Below are positions 9,413-18,082 of a stretch of 64,000 nt of DNA, piece by piece. Location: assembly GCF_003688285.1 (NCBI RefSeq), contig NZ_RCNT01000001.1, forward strand, positions 434,001-498,000. The letters are read 5' to 3'. Positions within the stretch are counted from its first letter, which is position 1. Each line of letters begins with the position of its first letter. Under the pieces are notes generated by a model. The model saw only the letters and a list, made by a program, of their open reading frames with translations, was not told where the DNA came from and did not search any database. Both the position numbers and the translations under genes were made by a program. This DNA comes from Rhodophyticola porphyridii (GTDB taxonomy: Bacteria > Pseudomonadota > Alphaproteobacteria > Rhodobacterales > Rhodobacteraceae).

Positions 9413-9702
9413 GCACCGGAGCAAGCGGGCCCGTCAGCGCGCCCGGGGGAACGCAAGACGCCCGGCGCCGCTGCGCGGGCCCGGAGGGAAATCCGGTGAT
9501 GTGAGAGAGCGCTGCCGGAGGAAACGCCCGCGCTGCTCTTTTCACCGGGGGGCCGGAACCGCGCTGCGGCTGCCATGGCATTTGTCACCGGGTCGGGCTG
9601 CGGGGTCGATAGACGCCTGAGAGAGCGGGGCCTTTCCCGTCTGTCCTTGAGATATGCGCGCCAAGCCTATTGGTCCGCCTTGTCGGCGGGCGACGCGGGC
9701 GT
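9413..9702. other. Gene-free GC-rich stretch after gltX
   Basis: About 290 bases with no plausible gene on either strand. It contains several GC-rich self-complementary words such as GCGGGCCCG near 9425-9433 and GCGGGCCCGG near 9475-9484. One of these may end gltX transcription, but no clean stem with a U-tract is present. Confidence 0.5.
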
Positions 9703-10982
9703 TCATCCGACCTCTCTTTTCATCCTCAGGGCCAGCCGGCGGGCCTGCTCGCGACCGCTTTCATAGGCGCCGTGCGCGGCCCCGGCCCAGTGCGGCGAAG
9801 GCCTCGCCTGCGAAGACGATGTTGTCCGTCTCCATGGAGATCGCCCGGCGCCGCTGCGCGGCCGCGCCGGGGCGCGCATTCGAGTAGCTTCCCAAAATCA
9901 GCGGGTTGTGGCTCCAGTCGCTCGTGCCGGACGCGATAATCCCGCGCCGGAGGTCGCTCCCGAACGCATGAACCAGCCTCTCCGTCGCAAGGGCGATCAT
10001 CGCCGGTCCACCTTCACCGATCGCCGGGCCTGCCGCATCGCCGGCCAGGTGGGCGATCAGCACGGGCGGCGAGGTCGACATGATCTGGAAGTCTATCGCC
10101 CGTGCGCCCGAGCCGGGGTCAATCATACAGAAGATCTTCCCTGCGGTCTCCGGAGGGAGGTCGGTCACCGCAAGGGCCACTTTTTCGTACTTGCCGCAGG
10201 GCAGGTCGCCAATGATGTCGAGCAGTTCGGTCGTGGATCCGGGCGAGAAGCCGATCGAACCCGAGGCCAGAACGCCTGTCGAGGCGGTGATGATCGCGGC
10301 CTTTGCCGATATCGTGCCTGCGGACGTATCGAGCGTGACCGAGCCCGCCCCTTGCAGCACCTTTTCGACCCGCGCATTCAGTTTGATCGGAAGGTTGGAG
10401 GCCATCCGCGAAAAAAATATCGCCGTAGCCAGAGATCACCGGCCAGTTCAGATCGGTGTCTTCACCGTCGAAATAGTCGGGCGCGGAGACCTTTTCAGGA
10501 TTTGCGCCGGCCATGGTCTGCAGGACACAGCGAACGCCCGCGTTCCAGCGCCCTGCATCGGGAAGTATCTCCTGAATGGAAACGTCGTTTTCGGCCTCGA
10601 ACGCGGCTTCGATTGCATCGAAGGCCGCCAGCGTGGCAGCGCGGGCCTCCGCCAGCTCCGTGGCGGAAACGAACCGTCCCGCCTGCCAGATCGCGAAATG
10701 ATCGACGCGGTCCTCCGTCCGGTAGGCGGCGCCGAGCCGGTCTGCCCAGGCGACCAGCGGATTGATGTCGGCGGAATGCAGCCAGTGGCATCCATGGTCC
10801 CAGGCGACCGGTAAGCCCGATGTGTCTGTCAGCGCCCGCCCGCCCACACGATCCGCAGCCTCAAGGACGACGAAGTTCAAACCCGTCCCGGCAAGTTCGA
10901 GCCCGGCACCGATGCCCGCGGCGCCTGCTCCGACAATGACCACATCATGGAAGTCCATGGAGAAAAGGTAGTTCAGCCACAT
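9703..10982 (-). pseudogene. FAD-dependent amine oxidase, broken by two one-base frameshifts
   Basis: A flavin monoamine-oxidase-like gene in three frames. The N-terminal part (10982 down to ~10417) has the dinucleotide-binding motif VVIVGAGAAGIGAGLELAG and VLEAADRVGGRALTD. The middle part (10405-9761) carries the rest of the substrate and FAD domains, including NIVFAGEAFAALG. The last part (to TGA 9705-9703) reads AAHGAYESGREQARRLALRM, the usual amine-oxidase C-terminus. Removing one base from the A-run at 10411-10417 joins parts one and two through GYGDIFSRMASN. Removing one base from CCCC at 9780-9783 joins parts two and three. Either a real pseudogene or two assembly errors. Confidence 0.85.
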
Positions 10983-11163
10983 CGAAACCGCCAGGACCCC
11001 TCCGCCGGTAAGCTGATGCGCAGCTGCTCGTGCAGGGGCGCCTGTCTGAGATCGGCTCCGAAAATCCAGTCATGGCAGTTCCGGGACGAGGCGAGCCTTG
11101 GCCACAGCAGAGATTGCGCGCCGCGCCAAAGCCGCAGTCGGCCAGGCGATGGCGAGGCCACCG

Positions 11164-11625
11164 TCACTCGGTGGCGAAGCGCGGCCTGGTGCGAAAAAAG
11201 CTCACATCGTTGGTGAATATGCTGTCTGGTACAAGCTTGATCAGGCGGCCCGACGGGTCCGGGATGCGGGCTACATTCTCGATGAACCAAGGGTTCCAAC
11301 GGGTTTCGTCAGGGCCCAGGTACCGCGACAAGAGACGGCGGAACAGATCCTGATCCATCGCTTCGACTGTGGCGCGGCCGCGCAGGCCCAGGTGACGCAT
11401 GATGCCGCGCGCATTGTCGTAGTCGACGATTTCAACAGCAACCTCTGGCGTGTGACGGATCCGGCGGGCCGAACTGGCACCATCGTCCGACAGCATGAAA
11501 AGTGCGCCGTTTTCCCAATGATACCAGACGGGCGCGCAGCGGGGTGCGCCATCGGCTTCGCATGTCGCGAGGCTCGCCACCAGGGGCAGGCACAGAACCT
11601 CTTCGTGATCGAACGCTTTGGGCAT
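11164..11625 (-). CDS. Pyridoxamine 5'-phosphate oxidase-family (split-barrel flavin) protein
   Basis: A 153-residue split-barrel protein of the PNPOx-like FMN/F420-binding superfamily. Characteristic segments are LVASLATCEADGAPRCAPVWYHWENGALFMLS (strand pair that lines the flavin site) and EVAVEIVDYDNARGIMRHLGLRGRATVE. It is too short and divergent to be PdxH, so the substrate is unknown. ATG at 11625 is chosen because GGAAGGA lies 5 bases upstream; a longer open frame to 11748 lacks a family-like N-terminus. It lies 181 bases upstream of the broken amine oxidase on the same strand. Confidence 0.85.
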   Translation of the reverse strand: MPKAFDHEEVLCLPLVASLATCEADGAPRCAPVWYHWENGALFMLSDDGASSARRIRHTPEVAVEIVDYDNARGIMRHLGLRGRATVEAMDQDLFRRLLSRYLGPDETRWNPWFIENVARIPDPSGRLIKLVPDSIFTNDVSFFRTRPRFATE

Positions 11626-11893
11626 GGGGTTCCTTCCCGGGCAAGACGGCCGAGCGCATGCGCCGGCATCGGGGAGATTGCATGAGGGGAAACGGTGCAA
11701 CAAGCCGGAACAGCCTGTAAACGGGCGCGGTGCACAGGAGCAGAGCAACGCAAAAGGAGCTCACGCCGGGCCCCGCGCATCAGGATGGGCGATGGCGGAA
11801 AGCGGGAGGCCACCGCCCGTCACACATCGACATCCGGCGACCGATCTTTTTAGGCTGGCTGCGGTTCGAGTCGCGTCGACAGGGAGATCACCG

Positions 11894-12352
11894 ATGCCAA
11901 TGCCATGGACATACCGGCATGCGTCCAAGGAATGGCGTGCCTTTCTCGACGATGTGAAAGAGCGGATGTCCCTTGAATCCGACAACATGGCCTATACCGC
12001 TGTCGATGCGGTGTTGCAGGTGTTCCGGCGCCGTCTGACCGCGCAACAGGGGCTGGATTTCGCAAGCGTTCTTCCAACCGTCCTGCGCGCGATCTTCGTG
12101 AACGGTTGGAATGTGACCGGCCCGCCCGTTGCTTTCGCCGACAGACATACGCTTGTCGACGAGGTGAAGCGGGTGCGGGTAAACCACAACCTGACGCCGG
12201 ACAATGCGATCGAGGCGACGGCCTGGGCCGTCCGGCGCTGCACCGACAAGAGAGACTTCGAGCGTGTGCTGGCCCAGATGCCCGACGGCGCGGCAGCCTT
12301 TTGGCAGGTGGAGGTGGACGATCCCTCGGAACTCGACCAACGGATCATCTAG
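11894..12352 (+). CDS. DUF2267 domain protein
   Basis: A 152-residue all-helical soluble protein resembling DUF2267: DNMAYTAVDAVLQVFRRRLTAQQGLDFASVLPTVLRAIFVNGW in the first half and DEVKRVRVNHNLTPDNAIEATAWAVRRC in the second. The duplicated helical-hairpin pattern is typical of the family. Function is unknown. AGGGAG lies eight bases before ATG 11894. It is divergent from the PNPOx-like gene; the 268 bases between them hold no other gene and presumably both promoters. Confidence 0.85.
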   Translation: MPMPWTYRHASKEWRAFLDDVKERMSLESDNMAYTAVDAVLQVFRRRLTAQQGLDFASVLPTVLRAIFVNGWNVTGPPVAFADRHTLVDEVKRVRVNHNLTPDNAIEATAWAVRRCTDKRDFERVLAQMPDGAAAFWQVEVDDPSELDQRII

Positions 12353-12685
12353 CAGGGACGCATCACCCCCCGGGTCAAGGGACCGGCGGCGGTGATCGGA
12401 AGCGCGCGCTCCGGCTGGCCGGCCCCGAACGGCGGGGAAGGTCGGCAATGCGGACCTGAAGAAGGACCCAAATCAGCCGTCAACGGTTGCGTTTTGCCTC
12501 TACTCATCCTATCTCCAAATCATCTGTAATGGAGATTTCATGTCCCGGTAAGGAAGGGAGGCAGCGCGCCTCCCGGAGCACATACAACGTCTGAAACTGA
12601 TCCGTCCTCTCGTAGCTGGCGGATAGACTGGATGTGCGCACTCTTTTCCTACCATCAGCGCCCAAATCTGACCTGGGCCAGAGAC
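12353..12685. other. Gene-free stretch between DUF2267 and rsgA
   Basis: About 330 bases without a convincing gene. Two inverted repeats are visible: TCTCCA...TGGAGA around 12511-12534, and the 7-bp pair GGGAGGC/GCCTCCC around 12554-12573. Neither is followed by a U-run. The AT-richer stretch near 12490-12540 is a reasonable place for an rsgA promoter, but no consensus can be asserted. Confidence 0.4.
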
Positions 12686-13783
12686 ATGAAAGCGACCCCC
12701 ATGACACGGGATTACTCAAACTTCCTTCCGCGGGGCGCGTACGCCGCCGGATCACACGCCAAACTCGACCCTCTTCAGGCCCTGGGGTGGCACCCCTTCT
12801 TCGCCCAACAGATCAGTGTGGACGATTTGTCATCGACACCTCCCGTTCGCATTGTCGAAGTGCACCGCAGTGGGCTGCACGCCCTTGGTGACGACATTGA
12901 TACTGTACTTCCTCCCAGAGCGGATGTGACCGTCGGGGACTGGCTGATGCTGGATCCTTCGCACCCGCGATCCAGTCGGGTTCTCGAGCGCACGAGCCTC
13001 ATCAAGCGGCGGGCGCCCGGCACCGACCGGCAGGAACAGCTGATTGCGGCAAACATTGATACGGCCTTTATCGTCACGTCCTGCAATCAGGACTTCAAGG
13101 TGGCCCGGTTGGAACGCTATGCCGCTCTGGCCTTCGAGGCACGGATCACGCCCGTCATCGTCGTCACAAAGACCGACCTTGTGCCGGACCCGCAAAGCTA
13201 CATCGACGCGGCGCGCGCGGTGTCGGACATGATCGACGTGGTTGCGCTTGACGCCCGTGGAGACGCGCCCCGGACAGAACTGACCCCATGGTGCAAGCCG
13301 GGCAAGACGGTGGCGTTCCTCGGCTCATCCGGCGTTGGGAAATCGACGTTGGCCAATGCGTTGCTCGAGAGCCAATCCATCGAAACCCGGACCATTCGCG
13401 AGGACGACGCGAAAGGTCGGCATACGACGACGCGGCGTGAGCTTCATGCGATGCCCAATGGCTGTCTGATCCTGGACACGCCGGGCATGCGGGAGTTGCA
13501 GCTCACCGATGCGGCGGACGGGATCAATGACCTTTTTGCCGACATTCAGGACCTGGCCGCGCGGTGTCGATTCAACGACTGTCAGCACGAAACCGAGCCG
13601 GGATGCGCTGTTCTGGAGGCTGTTGATGAGGGTATTCTCGATGCCCATCGGCTTGGCAGGTGGCGCAAGCTGATGGCGGAGGACGCGTTCAACTCGGCAA
13701 GCCTTGCGGAACGCAGGTCACGCGACAAGGCCTTCGGAAAAATGGTGCGCGGCGTTAAAAAGATCAAAGATGTCAGGAGGTAA
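12686..13783 (+). CDS. rsgA: Ribosome small subunit-dependent GTPase A
   Basis: RsgA is a circularly permuted GTPase that helps 30S subunit maturation. The motif order is permuted as expected: G4 TKTD (in VIVVTKTDLV) comes before G1 GSSGVGKST (~residue 213), then the switch region KGRHTTTRRELH and G3 DTPG. A C-terminal zinc finger, C-x4-C-x-H-x5-C (CRFNDCQHETEPGC), is complete. The N-terminal OB domain precedes the GTPase core. The 365-residue length is normal. ATG 12686 is used; ATG 12701 is also possible, since neither has a strong ribosome site. The stop overlaps the region leading into the next gene (ribosome site 13775-13780), so the two are probably co-transcribed. Confidence 0.93.
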   Translation: MKATPMTRDYSNFLPRGAYAAGSHAKLDPLQALGWHPFFAQQISVDDLSSTPPVRIVEVHRSGLHALGDDIDTVLPPRADVTVGDWLMLDPSHPRSSRVLERTSLIKRRAPGTDRQEQLIAANIDTAFIVTSCNQDFKVARLERYAALAFEARITPVIVVTKTDLVPDPQSYIDAARAVSDMIDVVALDARGDAPRTELTPWCKPGKTVAFLGSSGVGKSTLANALLESQSIETRTIREDDAKGRHTTTRRELHAMPNGCLILDTPGMRELQLTDAADGINDLFADIQDLAARCRFNDCQHETEPGCAVLEAVDEGILDAHRLGRWRKLMAEDAFNSASLAERRSRDKAFGKMVRGVKKIKDVRR

Positions 13784-13787
13784 GACG

Positions 13788-14555
13788 ATGGCGCAGTCGA
13801 AAGCGGGTCAAATCGTATGGCACGACCTTTTCACATCGGACAGAGAGTGCTCGATGGCATTTTACCAACACGTCGCCAACTGGACATATGAGGTCGAGCG
13901 GGCGACGGATTTTGCCTGGGGAGGCGGCGAGAAGGATTTCGTCCTTGCCCTCTCCGGTGACGAAGCGGGCGCCGGGTTGGCCGAGACGCCTCCGGAGCAG
14001 GAAAATGGCTGGATCGCTTATATCGAGGTCTCCGATGTGGACGTGGCGGTCAAGCGCGTCGGCACGCTCGGAGGCAAGATCGTTCGGGAGCCGTTCGAGG
14101 TGCCGGGCGTCGGGCGCAACGCACTCGTCCGCGATCCGCTCGGTGCTCTGGTGGGGATTTCGCTGTCTCGGCACGGTTTCCCTGTGCCGCGCCGGCAGTT
14201 CGGCCCTGACGTGTATGTCAGCAACGGGACTGACTTCTCGCAGGCGTTCTATGCAGAGCTTTTCGAATGGCAGGTCGCTCCCGAGCGGGACAAGAATCGC
14301 GTCGCTCTCCTCGGGCCTGGGGGCGATCTTGTTGCAATCCAACATGCGGCGACTTGGCCAACCGGTTCAAACGCAGCTTGGGTCCCGTGCATCAGGGTTG
14401 CTTCAGTCTCCGATGCCTGCCGAGTTGCGGCAACCCAAGGGGCGCGGTCGGCTTCAGTGGATGTGAATGAAACCGTTCAAGTCCATCACCGCATCCTGTG
14501 TGATCCAGACGGTGCGCTGTTTGTTCTCGGCGTCGGGCAGACACCCACTTTCTAG
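13788..14555 (+). CDS. Two-domain VOC (glyoxalase-like) protein
   Basis: A 255-residue protein of two vicinal-oxygen-chelate modules: IVWHDLFTSDRECSMAFYQHVANWTYE opens the first, and VYVSNGTDFSQAFYAELFEWQVAP opens the second. DVDVAVKRVGTLGGKIVREPFEVPGVGRNALVRDPLGALVGI is a classical VOC strand-helix-strand end. The arrangement resembles the VOC proteins often called 27 kDa antigen-like/Cfp30B-like. No substrate can be assigned. Its AGGAGG ribosome site lies within the last codons of rsgA, four bases before its stop, indicating coupling. A 16-bp perfect inverted repeat begins 15 bases past its stop. Confidence 0.88.
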   Translation: MAQSKAGQIVWHDLFTSDRECSMAFYQHVANWTYEVERATDFAWGGGEKDFVLALSGDEAGAGLAETPPEQENGWIAYIEVSDVDVAVKRVGTLGGKIVREPFEVPGVGRNALVRDPLGALVGISLSRHGFPVPRRQFGPDVYVSNGTDFSQAFYAELFEWQVAPERDKNRVALLGPGGDLVAIQHAATWPTGSNAAWVPCIRVASVSDACRVAATQGARSASVDVNETVQVHHRILCDPDGALFVLGVGQTPTF

Positions 14556-14570
14556 CAGCGCGCCTATTCT

Positions 14571-14618
14571 TCACGGATGCTGCAGAGCGGATATTTGTTC
14601 GTTCTGCAGCATCCGTGA
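14571..14618. repeat. 16-bp perfect inverted repeat downstream of the VOC gene
   Basis: TCACGGATGCTGCAGA (14571-14586) and its exact reverse complement (14603-14618) flank a 16-base spacer. It lies just past the VOC stop codon and could act as a terminator, although no U-run follows. Its right arm is also the start of a dispersed repeat copy, so the hairpin may be part of that element. Confidence 0.7.
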
Positions 14619-14638
14619 CCCAGGGCTCCAAGCCGACC
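14587..14638 (+). repeat. Degenerate dispersed intergenic repeat, copy A
   Basis: Fifty-two bases centred on GCAGCATCCGTGACCCAGGG align with copy B at 15554-15605. In the 33-base core starting at GCAGCATC, 26 positions match; upstream, 18 of 27 positions of an overlapping window match. The word pattern GCAGCATC-GGTnA-nGGGCTCnAAGCC is reminiscent of intergenic repeats in Rhodobacterales genomes. Confidence 0.55.
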
Positions 14639-14792
14639 TTCACTGCGGTCGCGAGCGCACCTCGGCGGTACGGAGCATGGGTGACGGCCCGGTGTGCGGG
14701 ACGAAGTGAGCTTTCGCCGCGCCTGCGCCAATGGCGGCTTCCTGCGTTCGAAATAGGAATAGGGACTATTGGTGCGTCACCAAATTGCGATA

Positions 14793-15518
14793 TCAAAGAC
14801 GCTCTGCAAGGGCTTTCGCATATTCGGGTTCAACGATCCAACTACATGCGACTTCCCAAGCTATTCGGGCTTGGCGAGCAGCCCCGTCATCCTTCTCGAT
14901 ATGACCACAATCGAACAAAATCAGGTCGCGCCTGCATTCGTCCCAATCAATCAATGCAAAGCGGTGCTCTGGGGTTACTAGAATGTTCCCAGCATTCAAA
15001 TCACCGTGGATGACGCTTTCGTCTCTGCTTGCCACGGCACGCCAAGCATCCCGGCACTTACGCACCAATTCCCCCGGCATTTTGTTCAAGTCAACGTCGC
15101 CACCAGCAGAGACACTCAGGAGCCCCTTCGATGATTGAAACTGAGGGCGCTGCGGAAAATGGGAGGCAGCTTTGTGAAAACTTCGCATAGAAGGCCCGAG
15201 GCAAGGCAGATCGCTTGGGTCTATCTGAACGCCTTCGATGAACTCTTGGCAGGTCCAGCCGTCTTCAATGAGGTTGCCGCCAGTGCTTTTCAACAGACGC
15301 GGGACGACGAATCCGGCATGCCGAGCTTGTTCGTGGATCTCGGAGAGCCATTCGACTGATGCTGATGATCGTCTCGTCGATTTGAAAACGACATTTTGAG
15401 AGAGACTCGCCGAAGCAAAGACGGCGTTCCGATGCCCTCCGTGAAGCGGAACCAGCTCAGTTGAGATCGCCCACTTTTCCGTCCGCGGTCGGTCTGGGGT
15501 GAGCGATATCACATCCAT
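14793..15518 (-). CDS. Aminoglycoside-phosphotransferase-family kinase
   Basis: A 241-residue protein kinase-like phosphotransferase. The catalytic loop HGDLNAGNI (~residues 170-178) and the metal-binding IDWDE (~187-191) are intact, and LVPLHGGHRNAVFAS resembles the nucleotide-binding loop. It is closest in pattern to the APH/choline-kinase superfamily; the substrate could be a small alcohol, a sugar or a drug and is not predictable. Base composition is visibly lower in GC than the flanks, and the gene is bracketed by two copies of a dispersed repeat, which suggests later acquisition. Confidence 0.85.
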   Translation of the reverse strand: MDVISLTPDRPRTEKWAISTELVPLHGGHRNAVFASASLSQNVVFKSTRRSSASVEWLSEIHEQARHAGFVVPRLLKSTGGNLIEDGWTCQEFIEGVQIDPSDLPCLGPSMRSFHKAASHFPQRPQFQSSKGLLSVSAGGDVDLNKMPGELVRKCRDAWRAVASRDESVIHGDLNAGNILVTPEHRFALIDWDECRRDLILFDCGHIEKDDGAARQARIAWEVACSWIVEPEYAKALAERL

Positions 15519-15845
15519 TTTGGCCCAATGAGTTGCGTTATAGGTGCTTCATAGCTGACATTCATGCGTCACGCAGCATCGGTCAACATGGGCTCGAAGC
15601 CGCCCCCCGAGAGCCTTCCTGCCCGACGTGCCCGATGTGGCAGAGCCAGGGCGTGCGATGACCCATCGGGCTTGGCCTGGGTCTGGGTCTTCGATGACGC
15701 TGAACGAAGCGGCGGTTTTCTCCCCGGAGACGCGGCCAGCCGCCGTACTCCGCAGACTTGACCTGTAATCTCTCCTTCGGGAGGCATGAAAAAGACTGGC
15801 CGGCCCTGTCCATTCATGCCACGCCTAGAACAGGAAGGGACGCGC
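15519..15845. other. Gene-free stretch holding repeat copy B and the MATE promoter region
   Basis: About 330 bases between the phosphotransferase start and the MATE gene. Apart from the repeat copy at 15554-15605, no gene with a family-like product is seen on either strand; an in-frame extension of the MATE frame to 15786 adds an implausible N-terminus. Confidence 0.5.
15554..15605 (+). repeat. Degenerate dispersed intergenic repeat, copy B
   Basis: The core GCAGCATCGGTCAACATGGG at 15573-15592, preceded by AGCTGACATTCATGCGTCAC, corresponds to copy A in the same orientation. The two copies flank the low-GC phosphotransferase gene about 970 bases apart. Copy B lacks the long inverted repeat seen at copy A. 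Confidence 0.55.
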
Positions 15846-17234
15846 ATGGCACAGGCGAAATTTCTGACTGGCAATCTCTTCCGGCATATCAGCATCATGT
15901 CGCTGACCGCCTCGATCGGGTTGATGGCCGTCTTTCTGGTCGATTTCATCGACATGATCTTCATCGCGATGCTGGGCAAGGCGGAGCTGGCCGCGGCCGT
16001 GGGCTATGCCGGGGCGATCCTGTTTTTCACGACCTCTTTCGGGATCGGCATGGCCATTGCCGGCGGCGCGCTGGTGGCCCGCGCTCTGGGCGAGGGCGAC
16101 GCCAAGCTGGCGCAGCGGCGCGCGACCAACAGCCTGATCTTCGGGGTCGCCTTCGGTGCGGTGTTCAGCGCGATCGTCTGGATCAACCTGCACGGGCTGA
16201 CGGCGCTGGTGGGCGCGAGCGGCCAGACCCAGGAACTGGCGGTGCAGTATCTTCGGATCATCATCCCTTCCCTGCCATTCCTGCTGGTGGGCATGGTGGG
16301 CGGTGCGATCCTGCGGGCCCATGGCGATGCGCGCCGCGCGATGATGGCGACGATCTATGGCGGGCTGGTCAATGCGGTTCTGGACCCGATCCTGATCTTC
16401 GGTCTCGATCTGGAGCTGACCGGCGCGGCCCTTGCCTCGGTCGCGGCGCGGGTGACCATCGCGGCCACCGCACTGATCCCGATCCTCCGGCATCATGGCG
16501 GTTTCGGCCAGCCCGACCTGCCGGGCTTGCGCGCCGATCTTGCGCCGGTCGTCACGCTGGCCTTTCCGGCGATCCTGACGCAACTGGCCACGCCTGTCGG
16601 GCAGGCCTATGTCACGCGATCCATGGCAAGCTATGGCGAAGAGGCGGTGGCGGGCATGGCCATCGTGGCGCGGCTGACGCCGGTGGCGTTCGGCGTGATC
16701 TTTGCCCTGTCGGGGGCGGTCGGGCCGATCATCGGGCAGAACTTCGGGGCGCGGGACGCGGCGCGTGTCAGGCGCGCCTATTGGGACGGGCTGATCTTCA
16801 CCGCGCTGGTGGTGATCCTCGTCACGGCGGTGTTGTTCGCCCTGCGCGGACCGATCGCGGATCTGTTCTCTGCCAGCGGCATCACCCGCGATCTGGTCTT
16901 TCTGTTCTGCGGCCCGCTGGCGCTGGCCTTCTTTTTCAACGGGATGATCTTCGTCTCGAACGCGGCGTTCAACAATCTGGGGCACCCGTATTATTCGACA
17001 TGGATCAACTGGGGCCGGCACACGGCGGGTACGATCCCGCTGGTGATCGTGTTTTCGGTGTGGTTCGGCGCCGCGGGCGTGCTGATCGGGCAGGCGGTGG
17101 GGGGCGTGCTTTTCGGGCTGGTCTCGCTCTGGCTGGCGCTCAGGGTGATCGCGAAACAGGATGGGGCCGGGGCCGCGCCGGGCCCGTTCCAGCGTCAGGC
17201 GCGCCTGCTACAGCTTTTTTATCACCGCCGATAG
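15846..17234 (+). CDS. MATE-family efflux transporter
   Basis: A 462-residue inner-membrane antiporter of the MATE family, expected to have 12 transmembrane helices and to export cationic or hydrophobic compounds in exchange for H+ or Na+. Typical motifs include FLVDFIDMIFIAMLGKAELAA in the first helices, GGAILRAHGDARRAMM after helix 4, and the pseudo-symmetrical second half starting at LAFPAILTQLATPVGQAYVTRSM. ATG 15846 follows GGAAGGGA; earlier in-frame starts are rejected because they add non-hydrophobic sequence. Its 3' end overlaps the convergent cyclotransferase gene by 27 bases. Confidence 0.93.
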   Translation: MAQAKFLTGNLFRHISIMSLTASIGLMAVFLVDFIDMIFIAMLGKAELAAAVGYAGAILFFTTSFGIGMAIAGGALVARALGEGDAKLAQRRATNSLIFGVAFGAVFSAIVWINLHGLTALVGASGQTQELAVQYLRIIIPSLPFLLVGMVGGAILRAHGDARRAMMATIYGGLVNAVLDPILIFGLDLELTGAALASVAARVTIAATALIPILRHHGGFGQPDLPGLRADLAPVVTLAFPAILTQLATPVGQAYVTRSMASYGEEAVAGMAIVARLTPVAFGVIFALSGAVGPIIGQNFGARDAARVRRAYWDGLIFTALVVILVTAVLFALRGPIADLFSASGITRDLVFLFCGPLALAFFFNGMIFVSNAAFNNLGHPYYSTWINWGRHTAGTIPLVIVFSVWFGAAGVLIGQAVGGVLFGLVSLWLALRVIAKQDGAGAAPGPFQRQARLLQLFYHRR

Positions 17235-17771
17235 CCGCTCAAGATTGTCGTCGACAAAGGCCCGTTCATCGGCTTCGAGCACCTGCGCACGCGCATAGAC
17301 GGGGGCCGCGCGGTCATTGAGGATCGGCGCGTCCCAGCCTGCGGTGGTGTCGAAGAAGCCTTGCGCGCCCGCCGTGCCGAACTCGCGCAGATACCCCTGG
17401 ATCACCGTGTCGAGATAGCTGAGCAGGATCGGGTGTTCGTCGGTCGCGTCGGTGTCGTGTTCGGGCCGTGTGCGATAGATCTGAATATCGGGCAGATGGC
17501 CGTGGTCATGGGTGATCTGGGCGACCGGCAGGCGGTGATAGGCATGTTCGCGCTCGTCAAGCGCGGTCCAGTCGGCGCCGGGGACGGCCGCGATGAGCCC
17601 GTCGATCGACGTGCCCGGCGCTTCGACCGCGGTCAGATACGCGGCCTTGCGCAATCGCGTCCGTTTCCAGGTGCGTGCCCAGCCTGTGACCCGCGCCCGC
17701 GCAGGGCGGGGGAAATCATGCGTGGCACGATTGACCAGGCTGCCATAGCCGAAGAAAAACGGGTCGGACAT
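17208..17771 (-). CDS. Gamma-glutamylcyclotransferase (AIG2-like) family protein
   Basis: A 187-residue protein with the N-terminal glycine-rich loop FFFGYGSL (residues 4-11) of the gamma-glutamylcyclotransferase fold, which converts gamma-glutamyl amino acids to 5-oxoproline. The candidate catalytic acid lies in LDEREHAYHR. A C-terminal helical extension (YLDTVIQGYLREFGTAGAQGFF) fits the longer AIG2-like proteins seen in Rhodobacterales. Whether glutathione is the substrate is open; a glutathione synthetase gene lies 41 kb away in this window. ATG 17771 gives the family start; a longer frame is possible to 17846. Confidence 0.85.
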   Translation of the reverse strand: MSDPFFFGYGSLVNRATHDFPRPARARVTGWARTWKRTRLRKAAYLTAVEAPGTSIDGLIAAVPGADWTALDEREHAYHRLPVAQITHDHGHLPDIQIYRTRPEHDTDATDEHPILLSYLDTVIQGYLREFGTAGAQGFFDTTAGWDAPILNDRAAPVYARAQVLEADERAFVDDNLERLSAVIKKL

Positions 17772-17848
17772 GGGCGCCAGTGATGACCATTTGCATCGCT
17801 GCACGCAACCCCTTGCCCAACGCGAGAATCCGGGTATCTTCGGCACCG

Positions 17849-18006
17849 TTCAGACAGGGAGAACCCGGCAAGACGCGCCGGTGCCGAAGGAGCAACCGCC
17901 CCGGTAAACTCTCAGGCAACAGGGACCTGTCTGCGCCAAGAAACTCTGGAGAGAGATGCCGGGAGGCATCCGCCGAAGGGATAACGATCTCAGGCGAAAG
18001 GACAGA
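17849..18006 (+). promoter_or_regulatory. Tandem glycine riboswitch upstream of gcvT
   Basis: Two glycine aptamers in tandem. The first is closed by the 8-bp P1 stem CAGACAGG (17849-17856) with CCTGTCTG (17924-17931) and contains GGTGCCGAAGGAGCAA and CTCAGGCAACAGGGAC. The second runs from ~17940, with CTCTG (17942-17946) pairing with CAGAG (18001-18005), and contains GCCGAAGGGATAAC and CTCAGGCGAAAGGACAGAGG. These are the conserved cores of the family. The following leader can fold GGCATCG with CGATGCC (~18009-18048). A small CGGG-TAGA-CCCG hairpin sits just before the gcvT ribosome site, consistent with glycine turning expression on. Confidence 0.97.
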
Positions 18007-18082
18007 GGGGGCATCGAGGGTCGCGCGCGTGCTGCGCGGCCGAAACGATGCCGGGCCTGCCCCGGGTAGACCCGAGGGATTG

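Noticed and set aside
10119-10982. The N-terminal part of the amine oxidase as a separate 287-residue gene
   Set aside because: After the FAD domain the sequence stops matching at the A-run and becomes Arg-rich; joined to the next frame it continues the same enzyme.
12504-12755. A minus-strand frame of 83 codons before rsgA
   Set aside because: No domain, no ribosome site, and it overlaps the rsgA start.
15758-17320. A 520-codon same-strand frame over the MATE gene
   Set aside because: The product is Arg/Gly-rich and not hydrophobic; the MATE frame has the expected membrane pattern.
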